From contig NZ_AULB01000039.1 in the NCBI RefSeq assembly GCF_000425065.1, positions 1 through 63,674 on the forward strand: a stretch of 63,674 bases of DNA, given 5' to 3'. Under the pieces are notes generated by a model. That model worked only from the letters and a program-made list of their open reading frames with translations. It ran no database searches and had not been told where the DNA came from. The translations under genes and the position numbers were made by a program. How positions within the stretch are numbered: position 1 is the stretch's first letter; every line of letters begins with the position of its first letter. This DNA is from Actinomadura rifamycini DSM 43936 (GTDB lineage Bacteria > Actinomycetota > Actinomycetes > Streptosporangiales > Streptosporangiaceae). Shown here in pieces: positions 25,410-32,600 of the stretch.

Positions 25410-26342
25410 TCACTCCGACACCGCGACGTAGAACTCCGGTTCCTCGTCCCCCTCGTCCGGCTCCCGCCGGTCGCGCAGATCGACCTCGGCACCGGGCAGC
25501 GCCTCCGCGACCCGCCGCATCATGTCCTCGGACAGGAAGTGGTGGTGCAGGTCGAGCTTCCGCAGGTGGGTGAGCGGCTGCCCCGCCAGCAGCGCCTCCG
25601 CGCCCCGGTCGGTGAGGACGCCCATCGCCAGGCTCAGCGACTCCAGCCGCGCCACCACCGGCGCGGACGCCACCGCCTCCGCGATCTCGTCCTGGATCTC
25701 CGAGTCCTCCAGCCCGAGGTGCCGCAACGCCGGCAGCCGCTCCCCCGCGAGGATCGGCGCGAGGTCGGCGGGCGTCGCGTCGCCGCCGTAGTAGTCCTCC
25801 CCGAGCCACAGGTCCAGGCGCTCCAGGTTCGGCAGCTCGCTCGCCCCCACCGCCCGGACGACCGAGGCGGGCAGCCCGCCGGACTCGAACCGCAGCGTCC
25901 GCAGCCCGGCGTGCTCGACCGGCTCCAGGACCAGCCCGTTCGAGCCGCGGACGTCCAGCCGTTCCAGCTTCGGGAACGCCCGGAGCAGCGGCGTGACGTC
26001 GGCGTGCTTGATCCAGGACATCTCGGCTTCGTCGACGGTGATGTCGCCGAGGAAGAGCGACCGCAGGTTCGGGAAGTCGGCGGCGGCCTCGGCGATCCAC
26101 GGCACCGGGTACAGGCGGCGGATGCGCTCGCGTCCCCAGGAGGCGATGACGAGTGCCCTGACCTGCGTGGTGTCGACCGCGCGGCGGAACCGCGCCCACG
26201 CGTCGCCGAACTCCTCCTCGCCGTCCACCGCCACCCGCCAGGCCGCCCGTCCGGCGGAGGACGCGGGCGGGCCGGCGGCGTCCCGGCCGCCGAACCGCTC
26301 CACGGGCAGTCCGGCGTACTCGTCCAGGTGGTGGACGATCAT
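25410..26342 (-). CDS. STM4015 family LRR protein, copy 5
   Basis: 310 residues with EYAGLPVERF near the N-terminus, a standard LRR core, a long acidic linker (RREPDEGDEEPE) and the tail EFYVAVSE. The ATG overlaps the TAA of copy 6 by one base (TAATG), and GAGGTG in the copy 6 tail codons acts as SD. The frame stays open upstream into copy 6 but the overlap start fits the family length. It is followed by the decayed palindrome before copy 4. Confidence 0.9.
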   Translation of the reverse strand: MIVHHLDEYAGLPVERFGGRDAAGPPASSAGRAAWRVAVDGEEEFGDAWARFRRAVDTTQVRALVIASWGRERIRRLYPVPWIAEAAADFPNLRSLFLGDITVDEAEMSWIKHADVTPLLRAFPKLERLDVRGSNGLVLEPVEHAGLRTLRFESGGLPASVVRAVGASELPNLERLDLWLGEDYYGGDATPADLAPILAGERLPALRHLGLEDSEIQDEIAEAVASAPVVARLESLSLAMGVLTDRGAEALLAGQPLTHLRKLDLHHHFLSEDMMRRVAEALPGAEVDLRDRREPDEGDEEPEFYVAVSE

Positions 26343-27286
26343 TACTCGGACACCTCGATGAAGAACCACTCGCCGTCCGGCTTCTGCCGGTCGTCCAGGC
26401 CGACCGTGACATCGGGCAGCGCAGCGCGCACGCGCTCCATCATCGGCTCGGACAGGAAGTGGTGGCGCAGTTCGAGCTTCTGCAGGTGGGTAAGGGGCTG
26501 CCCGGCGAGGAGCGCCTCCGCGCCCCGGTCGGTGAGGATGCCCATCGCGAGGCTCAGCGACTCCAGCCGCGCGACGACGGGCGCGCCCGCGACCGCCTCG
26601 GCGACGTCGTCCTGGATCTCCGCGTCCTCCAGCCCGAGGTGCCGCAGCGCCGGCAGCCGCTCGCCCGACAGGATCGGCGCGAGGTCGGCGGGCGTCGCGT
26701 CGCCCCCGTAGCCGGCGGTCCCGAGCCACAGGTCGAGGTGCTCCAGGTTCGGCAGGTCGCTCGCCCCGACCGCCCGGACGACCGCGGCGGGCAGTCCGCC
26801 GGACTCGAACCGCAGCGTCCGCAGCCCGGCGTGCGCGACCGGCTGCATCGTCAGGTGCTCCGCGCCCCGGACGTCGAGCCGCTCCAGGTTCGGGAAGGCT
26901 TCGAAGATCGGCGTGATGTCGCCGTGGTCGATCCAGGAGATCTCGGACTCCTCGGCCGTGATCTCGCCGATGAACAGGTGCCGCAGCGCGGGGAAGGACG
27001 CCGCGGCCTCCACCAGCACCGGCACCGGGTAGGTGTAGTCCGAGTCGTACTCGGCGCCCCAGTAGCCCAGCATCAGCGTCGTGATCCCGGTGGTGTCGAC
27101 GGTCTCGCGGAACAGCTTCCAGACCTCGTCCCACGCTTCCTCGTCGAACTCGGTCGCCACGCACCACGCGGCGTCCCCCGGGGCGGGAAGCTCGGGGAGC
27201 CCCTCCGCGTCCTCGTCGAGCCGGCTCTGATCGAACCGGAACACGGGCGAACCGGCGTACTCGTCGCGCAAATCGTAGATACCCAA
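26342..27286 (-). CDS. STM4015 family LRR protein, copy 6 (first gene of the operon)
   Basis: 314 residues from a TTG start with GGGGGAG 2-3 nt upstream. This start gives the family N-terminus (YDLRDEYAGSPVFRF); longer frames would run into the palindrome. The LRR core matches the other copies; the linker is GLDDRQKPDGE and the tail WFFIEVSE. It is the first gene transcribed. The intact 18-bp palindrome lies 15 nt upstream of the TTG, so this is the likely regulatory point of the ten-gene operon. The weak TTG start may limit translation. Confidence 0.88.
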   Translation of the reverse strand: MGIYDLRDEYAGSPVFRFDQSRLDEDAEGLPELPAPGDAAWCVATEFDEEAWDEVWKLFRETVDTTGITTLMLGYWGAEYDSDYTYPVPVLVEAAASFPALRHLFIGEITAEESEISWIDHGDITPIFEAFPNLERLDVRGAEHLTMQPVAHAGLRTLRFESGGLPAAVVRAVGASDLPNLEHLDLWLGTAGYGGDATPADLAPILSGERLPALRHLGLEDAEIQDDVAEAVAGAPVVARLESLSLAMGILTDRGAEALLAGQPLTHLQKLELRHHFLSEPMMERVRAALPDVTVGLDDRQKPDGEWFFIEVSE

Positions 27287-27301
27287 GGCTCCCCCTGAAC
27301 G

Positions 27302-27340
27302 GATTTGTCCGCCTGTCCTATCAGGACAGGCGGACAAATC
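27302..27340. promoter_or_regulatory. Perfect 18-bp-arm palindrome upstream of the STM401x operon
   Basis: GATTTGTCCGCCTGTCCT (27302-27319) and AGGACAGGCGGACAAATC (27323-27340) are perfect arms around ATC. It lies between the metQ stop and the copy 6 start. It could be the terminator of the met operon, but it has no T-run. A related sequence recurs at the same distance before LRR copy 4, which has no met gene in front. An operator or 5' leader hairpin of the LRR genes is therefore favoured. Confidence 0.65.
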
Positions 27341-27378
27341 AGCGCGTTTCAGCGGAACGCGGGTTCAGGCGCCGCCGA

Positions 27379-28215
27379 TCAGGAGGCGGCCTCGGCTTCC
27401 CCGGTCGCGATCAGGACCGAGCCGTTGTACTTGCCCTCGACGAACTTCGCGACCTCCGGGCCCTGCAGCAGCTCGACGAGCTTCTTCACCCGCGGGTCGT
27501 CCTTGTCCCCCGGCAGCGTCACGATGCCGTTGGCGTACGGGTTGCCCTCGGCCTTCTCGGCGGCGAGCGCGTCGTCCTTCGGCGTCAGCCCGGCCTCGAT
27601 GGCGTAGTTGCCGTTGATGACCGCGAGGTCGACGTCCGGCAGCGAGCGGGGCAGCTGCGCGGCCTCCAGCGGCTTGATCTCGAGCTTCTTCGGGTTGTCG
27701 GTGATGTCCTGCTCGGTCGCGCTCGTCGGGGCGTCCGCCTTCAGGGTGAGCAGCCCGTTGTCGGCGAGCAGCTTCAGCGCGCGGCCCTGGTTGGCCGGGT
27801 CGTTCGGGACGGCGACGGTCGCGCCCTGCGGCACGGAGTTCAGATCCTCGACCTTCTCGGAGTAGACCCCGAGCGGCTCCAGGTGGACGGGCGCGATCCA
27901 CTCCAGGTCGTCGCCCGCCTTCTTCTCGAACTCCTCCAGGAACGGCACGGTCTGGAAGTAGTTGGCGGTGACCTGCTTCTCCACCAGCGCGGTGTTGGGC
28001 TGGTTGTAGTCGTTGAAGGTCACGATCTCCAGCTCGAGGCCGGCGTCGGCGGCCAGCTCGTCCTTGACGTACTGGAGGATCTCCCCGTGCGGGACGGGGT
28101 TGACCGCGACCTTCAGCGGCGCGTTCGGGTCGTCGGACGCGCCGGACGAGCCGCAGGCGGTGAGTCCCGCGAGCAGCCCGAGGGACGCCAGCGCGACGGA
28201 AATCTTGCGAAGCAC
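27379..28215 (-). CDS. metQ: MetQ/NlpA family methionine-binding lipoprotein
   Basis: 278 residues. A lipoprotein signal peptide ends in LTAC with the lipidated Cys at residue 21. The rest is a NlpA-type solute-binding protein (LKVAVNPVPHGEILQYVKDEL, PNDPANQGRALKLL, NPKKLEIKPLEAAQLPRSL). It would sit on the outer face of the membrane and deliver L- or D-methionine, or its oxides, to MetNI. It lies 15 nt behind the permease gene in a three-gene operon. The substrate is inferred from family and neighbours. Confidence 0.92.
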   Translation of the reverse strand: MLRKISVALASLGLLAGLTACGSSGASDDPNAPLKVAVNPVPHGEILQYVKDELAADAGLELEIVTFNDYNQPNTALVEKQVTANYFQTVPFLEEFEKKAGDDLEWIAPVHLEPLGVYSEKVEDLNSVPQGATVAVPNDPANQGRALKLLADNGLLTLKADAPTSATEQDITDNPKKLEIKPLEAAQLPRSLPDVDLAVINGNYAIEAGLTPKDDALAAEKAEGNPYANGIVTLPGDKDDPRVKKLVELLQGPEVAKFVEGKYNGSVLIATGEAEAAS

Positions 28216-28230
28216 GACAAGTGCCTTTCT

Positions 28231-28887
28231 CTAGCGGTGGGTGAGGCGGCGGGCGACGAAGTCCCCGACCGCCTGGATGACGAGGACCAGGACGATGAGC
28301 AGCACCACGGTGGCGACCATGACGTTGGTCTCGAAGCGCTGGTAGCCGTAGACGACGGCGAGGTTGCCCAGGCCGCCGCCGCCGACCGTCCCGGCCATGG
28401 CGGTGTATCCGATGAGCGCGATCACGGTGACGGTCAGCCCGGACACCAGGCCGGGCCGCGCCTCGCGCAGCATCACCTTGCGGACGATCTCGCGGCGCGT
28501 CGCGCCCATCGCGTCCGCTGCGGCGATGACGCCGGGGTCGACCTCGCGGAGCGCGATCTCCACGAGGCGCGCGTAGAACGGGATCGCGCCGATGGTGAGC
28601 GGGACGATCGCCGCCTCGTTGCCGATGCTGGTGCCGACCACGATCCGGGTGAACGGGATGATCGCCACCATCAGGATCAGGAACGGCAGCGACCGCCCGA
28701 TGTTGACGACGACGCCGAGCACCTTGTTGACCGGCCGCGCGGGCAGCAGCCCGCCGCGCTCGGTGACGACCAGCAGGACGCCGAGCAGCAGCCCGAACAC
28801 GGCGGTGAACAGGGTGGCGACGCCCGTCATGTAGAGCGTCTCCCAGGTGGCGGGCCACAGCAGCGGCATGACCTCGTCCCACGTCAT
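28231..28887 (-). CDS. metI: Methionine ABC transporter permease
   Basis: 218 residues with five to six membrane helices. The binding-protein-dependent permease loop contacting the ATPase is present (VEIALREVDPGVIAAADAMGATRREIVRKV, the EAA-type motif). The length matches MetI. Its ATG overlaps the metN stop as ATGA, so it is coupled to the ATPase gene upstream. Partners are the ATPase MetN and lipoprotein MetQ on either side. Confidence 0.92.
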   Translation of the reverse strand: MTWDEVMPLLWPATWETLYMTGVATLFTAVFGLLLGVLLVVTERGGLLPARPVNKVLGVVVNIGRSLPFLILMVAIIPFTRIVVGTSIGNEAAIVPLTIGAIPFYARLVEIALREVDPGVIAAADAMGATRREIVRKVMLREARPGLVSGLTVTVIALIGYTAMAGTVGGGGLGNLAVVYGYQRFETNVMVATVVLLIVLVLVIQAVGDFVARRLTHR

Positions 28888-29903
28888 CGGGCGTCCTCCT
28901 CGGCGGTCTGGGGGGCGGCGGGCTCGCGGACCTCGACGGACAGGCCGGCCTCGCGCAGGAACGCGAGCTGCGCCGCGTTGTCCGACGGGTCGCCGGGCAG
29001 TTCGAGCTGGAGGCGTCCGACGCGCTCGCCGGCGACCGTCTCGACGGCCCCGCCGAGGATGTTGACGTCCAGCGAGTACTTGCGGGCCAGCGCGGACACG
29101 AACGGCTCGTCGGTGGCGCCGCCGACGAAGGTGACCTCGACGACCGTCGAGCCGGGGCGGGGCTCGGCGGGCGGCAGCGGGAACAGGCCGCGGGCCAGCT
29201 CCGATCCCGGGCGGGCGAGCAGTTCGGTGACCGGGCCCGACTCGGTGAACCGGCCCGCGCGCATGACGGCGGCCGAGTCGCAGATCCGCTTGACCACGTC
29301 CATCTCGTGGGTGATCAGCAGGACGGTGAGGCCGAGCCGCCGGTTGAGGTCGCGCAGCAGTTCGAGGATCGAGGCGGTGGTCTCCGGGTCGAGCGCCGAG
29401 GTCGCCTCGTCCGACAGCAGCACCTTCGGGCGTCCGGCCAGGGCGCGGGCGATGCCGACCCGCTGCTTCTGCCCGCCGGAGATCTGCGCCGGGTACGCCT
29501 TCGCGTGGTCGGTGAGCCCGACGAGGTCGAGCAGCTCGGCGACGCGCGCCGTCCGCCGGGCCCGCGGGACGCCCATGACCTCCAGCGGGAACGCGACGTT
29601 CCCGGCGACCGTGCGGCTGCCGAGCAGGCCGAAGTGCTGGTGGATCATGCCGATGCCCTGGCGGGCGCGGCGCAGTTCCGCCCCCCGCAGGGCGAGCAGG
29701 TCCGAGCCGTCGACCACGACGCGTCCGGAGTCGGGGCGCTCCAGCAGGTTGACGCAGCGCAGCAGGGTGCTCTTCCCCGCGCCGCTGCGGCCGAGCACGC
29801 CGAACACCTCGCCCTCGCGGACGGTGAGGTCGACGCCGTCGACGGCGGTCACCTCGCGTCCTCGGGCGCGGTAGACCTTGCGGAGTTTTTCGATCTGGAT
29901 CAC
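28884..29903 (-). CDS. metN: Methionine ABC transporter ATP-binding protein
   Basis: 339 residues. Walker A is GRSGAGKST (near residue 38), the signature ISGGQKQRVGIARAL, and Walker B VLLSDEATSALDPET. The last about 75 residues (VVEVTFVGGATDEPFVSALARK) are the NIL domain that binds methionine and inhibits transport in MetN proteins. It is first in the operon. No SD is visible before the ATG; the upstream sequence GATTCTCTGTG could fit a leaderless start. No SAM riboswitch is recognised upstream. Confidence 0.92.
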   Translation of the reverse strand: MIQIEKLRKVYRARGREVTAVDGVDLTVREGEVFGVLGRSGAGKSTLLRCVNLLERPDSGRVVVDGSDLLALRGAELRRARQGIGMIHQHFGLLGSRTVAGNVAFPLEVMGVPRARRTARVAELLDLVGLTDHAKAYPAQISGGQKQRVGIARALAGRPKVLLSDEATSALDPETTASILELLRDLNRRLGLTVLLITHEMDVVKRICDSAAVMRAGRFTESGPVTELLARPGSELARGLFPLPPAEPRPGSTVVEVTFVGGATDEPFVSALARKYSLDVNILGGAVETVAGERVGRLQLELPGDPSDNAAQLAFLREAGLSVEVREPAAPQTAEEDAR

Positions 29904-30639
29904 AGAGAATCAACCCGTGCGGACAGGCGCCGCCGGTGGGCGGCGGTGCGTGCGGATGAGGCGTGCGGAGGGTGCCGGTCCGGGACGAACGGCGCCGCGC
30001 GGCACGCGGGTGTGCGGGCGCGGGCGTCCCGGCTCCTGCGGACGGACGCTCGACCGGCCCGGTCAGGCGAGACCGGGCGGGTACGGGGCGTGGCTCAGCA
30101 GGTGGCGTTCGATGATCATGCGTGACTCGGGTGTCGGGGTTCGCTCACTTCGGGGCGCGAGACTCAGGCAGGGGCCCTCAGCGGTCACACATTCGACGGC
30201 AGCGCGTACACCGCGGGGCCCGCGTCATCTGCGGACGGCGCTCCTGGCACGGGCGTACGGCGGTCATGTCAGCAGTTAAGCCGCGAAAGACAGATGACGC
30301 AAATCGATCAGGAGGGTGGCGAACCGCATTTCCGCCGGACATCCCGCCATAGGGGGACGACTCCACGTGACCACCCTCACAACGGGAGAGGACGGGAGAG
30401 AATCGTCACAAACCCCCACATCGCCCACCGAACAACGATTCGGTGACGGACCGCTTGCGAAGCGCTGACGTGTGTGGGCCAGACGGATGAAACCAGACGA
30501 GCCGGACCTCTAGAGTGATGCTGACGCCGGGGTCCCCGCGCACGCGGACCCGGTGCCCGGGCGGCCCCCGCATGCTCGACCGCCTGCATCAATCCCGTCT
30601 GCGTCAATGCCCCGCCCGCACGATCAGAGGTCCCCCACC
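29904..30639. other. Gene-poor 736-nt region upstream of the met operon
   Basis: No convincing gene is present. I looked for SAM-I and SAM-IV riboswitch cores on the minus strand and did not find the GCAACC-type conserved segments. A short minus-strand frame at 30063-30119 encodes MIIERHLLSHAPYPPGLA and is followed by a small hairpin (GACCGG/CCGGTC), but it has no SD. A plus-strand 28-codon frame begins at about 30267 (MSAVKPRKTDDANRSGG). The segment 30250-30520 is the most AT-rich part and probably holds the divergent promoters. Confidence 0.4.
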
Positions 30640-31209
30640 ATGTACGACCACACTGTGCACGAGGAGTGCCTGCGGCTCCTGCGGGACGGCCTGCCCGACC
30701 CCGCCCCCCACGCCGCCGGCGACGGACTGGACTTCCTTCCCCTGGGAGTCGACCGCGACGGCGACATCGCCGTCGTCACGTTCCTCCAGTGGGGCGACGG
30801 CGGGACCGTTCCACTCATCGAGGGCTGGACGTTCCACCAGCGCGACGGCGAATGGATGGAGATCGGCGGCGCCGCCGGCTCCGCGCCCGACGAGCCCCTC
30901 GCCCGCCGGTCGTCCGGCGAGATGGGCCGGCACCTGCAGAAGTACGGTTCGGGCCGGACGGTCCGCAACGCCAACCGGCTGCTGCCGTGGGGCGCCAAGT
31001 GGGTGAGCGAGGCCCGGCTGCGCGCGTCCGCCGAGGTCGCGCGCGTCCGCGTGGGCAAGCGGCTGCTCGTCGTCCCGCCGCACGGCCACGTCGCCGTCGT
31101 GTGGGGCGCCCGCCGCGCGCCGGTGGTGGAGGCGCTCGACGCCGACGGCTCGGTGCTGGACACCCTCGACCTCGCGCCCGCGCCCGCCCCCGCCCGCTCG
31201 CAGTCCTGA
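30640..31209 (+). CDS. Hypothetical protein
   Basis: 189 residues, soluble, not recognised. Its first half is acidic (GDGLDFLPLGVDRDGDIAVVTFLQWGD), and the second half has basic helices (RNANRLLPWGAKWVSEARLRASAEVARVRVGKRL) followed by beta-rich sequence ending in an Ala/Pro tail. Codon bias is typical of the neighbourhood, and the ATG has AGAGG 9 nt upstream. The frame continues upstream to about 30553, but the SD supports this start. The methyltransferase gene follows 47 nt later on the same strand. Confidence 0.65.
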   Translation: MYDHTVHEECLRLLRDGLPDPAPHAAGDGLDFLPLGVDRDGDIAVVTFLQWGDGGTVPLIEGWTFHQRDGEWMEIGGAAGSAPDEPLARRSSGEMGRHLQKYGSGRTVRNANRLLPWGAKWVSEARLRASAEVARVRVGKRLLVVPPHGHVAVVWGARRAPVVEALDADGSVLDTLDLAPAPAPARSQS

Positions 31210-31256
31210 CCGCGCGGCGACGCTTCCGCGCGTCCCGGTCCGGGCAGACTGCGGAC

Positions 31257-31946
31257 ATGGCCGTGACGCCCGACTACGACGCCGACCCCGAGCGCTTCCG
31301 CCTCGCCGCGCGGGTGACCCGCCGGTACCTGATCGGCGCGCGCAGCCTGCACGACCACGTCGCCGCGAAGCTGCGGGCGGCGGGCGCGTCGCGCGTCCTG
31401 GACGTCGGCTGCGGGGAGGGCGCGCTGAACGGCGCGCTGCCCGACCCGCCGCCGTTCCCGCTCGTGGGCCTGGACGCGTCCGCGGCGCTGCTGCGCGCCC
31501 ACCCGGGTCCGGCGGTGCGCGGCGACGCGGCGCGGCTCCCGTTCCGCGACGGCGCGTTCGACGCGGTCACGGCCGTGAACATGCTGTGCCACCTGGACGA
31601 TCCGGTACCGGCCCTGCGGGAGGCGCGGCGCGTGCTGGCGCCCGGCGGGCTGCTGCTGGCGTCCGCGATCAGCCGCGCCGACAGCCCGGAACTCGCGCCC
31701 GTCTGGTCGCCGCCGCGCACCCCGTTCGACGCCGAGGACGCGCCCGCGCTGGTGTGCGCGGTGTTCGGCGAGGTCGAGGTGGAGCGCTGGGACGCCCCGC
31801 TGCTCACGCTCCCGCACCGCGCGGCCGTCCGCGACTACCTGATCGCGCGGCAGGTCGCCCGCGCGGCCGCGGAGGAGGCCGCCGCGCTGGTGCCGACGCC
31901 GCGCCCGGTCACCAAGCGCGGCGCCCTCGTCGTCGCCCGGCGGTGA
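31257..31946 (+). CDS. Class I SAM-dependent methyltransferase
   Basis: 229 residues with the Rossmann-like methyltransferase motifs: RVLDVGCGEG (motif I), LVGLDASAALL (motif II), GDAARLPFRDGAFDAVTAVNMLCHL (motif III/IV) and REARRVLAPGGLLLAS (post-motif). It belongs to the ubiquinone/menaquinone-biosynthesis-like Methyltransf_11 group. The substrate cannot be inferred. The ATG is preceded by CAGACT ending 6 nt upstream, which fits a leaderless start. It is convergent with the response regulator gene. Confidence 0.85.
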   Translation: MAVTPDYDADPERFRLAARVTRRYLIGARSLHDHVAAKLRAAGASRVLDVGCGEGALNGALPDPPPFPLVGLDASAALLRAHPGPAVRGDAARLPFRDGAFDAVTAVNMLCHLDDPVPALREARRVLAPGGLLLASAISRADSPELAPVWSPPRTPFDAEDAPALVCAVFGEVEVERWDAPLLTLPHRAAVRDYLIARQVARAAAEEAAALVPTPRPVTKRGALVVARR

Positions 31947-31947
31947 C

Positions 31948-31974
31948 GGCGGCCCCGTACGCGGCGAGGCCGCC
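31948..31974. terminator. Weak hairpin between convergent genes
   Basis: GGCGGCC (31948-31954) and GGCCGCC (31968-31974) form a 7-bp stem with a 13-nt loop in the 48-nt gap between the methyltransferase and response regulator genes. Confidence 0.35.
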
Positions 31975-31994
31975 GAAGTCCGGTTCGGCGGGGG

Positions 31995-32600
31995 TCAGAG
32001 CCAGCCGAGGTCGCGGGCGGAGCGGACGGCGGCGTGCCGGTTGTCGGCGCCCAGCTTGGTGACGGCCGCCGACAGGTAGTTGCGGACCGTCCCCTCCGAC
32101 AGGCCGAGGCTCCGCGCGATCTTCGACACCGGGGCGCCGTCCGCCGCGGCGCGCAGGGCGTCCAGCTCGCGCGGGGTCAGCGGGCACTCCTCGGCGGCGA
32201 GCGCGTCCGCGGCGAGCTGCGGGTCGATGTACCGGGCGCCGTCCGCGACCTGCCGGATCACCTCCGCGAGCCGCGCCCCCGGCGCGTCCTTGCCGAGGAA
32301 CCCGCGCACCCCGGCGGCCATCGCGCGCCGCAGGTTGCCCGGGCGGCCGTGCGCGGTGACGATCACCAGCCGGCAGCCGGGCAGGTCGCGGGCCAGCCGC
32401 TCGGCCGCGGCGAGCCCGTCCAGCCCCGGCATGTCGATGTCGAGGACGGCGACGTCCGGTTTCAGGGCGAGGGCCCGGTCGACGGCCTCGTCGCCGCGCC
32501 CGACGTCGGCGGCGACCTCGATGCCGTCCTCGGTCTCCAGCAGCAGGACGAGCGCCTCCCGGATCAGGAGGTGGTCGTCGGCCAGCAGCACCCGGATCAT
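31995..32600 (-). CDS. NarL/LuxR-type response regulator
   Basis: 201 residues. A receiver domain (ADDHLLIREAL, phospho-acceptor Asp54 in VAVLDIDMPG, VTAHG, GKDAPG) is followed by a LuxR-type HTH (LTPRELDALRAAADGAPVSKIARSLGLSEGTVRNYLSAAVTKLG, in two stretches). It pairs with the upstream DesK-like kinase, whose stop it overlaps as ATGA; the SD is GGGAAGGGAG. It is distinct from the second two-component system at 43.7-45.5 kb. The target may be the orphan ABC ATPase gene just upstream of the pair. Confidence 0.92.
   Translation of the reverse strand: MIRVLLADDHLLIREALVLLLETEDGIEVAADVGRGDEAVDRALALKPDVAVLDIDMPGLDGLAAAERLARDLPGCRLVIVTAHGRPGNLRRAMAAGVRGFLGKDAPGARLAEVIRQVADGARYIDPQLAADALAAEECPLTPRELDALRAAADGAPVSKIARSLGLSEGTVRNYLSAAVTKLGADNRHAAVRSARDLGWL

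Noticed and set aside
21545..27286. LRR array as an effector/immunity toxin locus
   Set aside because: No toxin domain, signal peptide or secretion signal is present in any copy; the enzymes next to them indicate a metabolic or modification role.
27302..27340. Simple Rho-independent terminator of the met operon
   Set aside because: It has no T-run and a diverged copy occurs upstream of LRR copy 4; kept as a possible secondary role only.
30267..30353. 28-codon plus-strand frame starting MSAVKPRK
   Set aside because: It has no SD, no leaderless-type hexamer, and no family that I recognise; probably chance in a promoter region.
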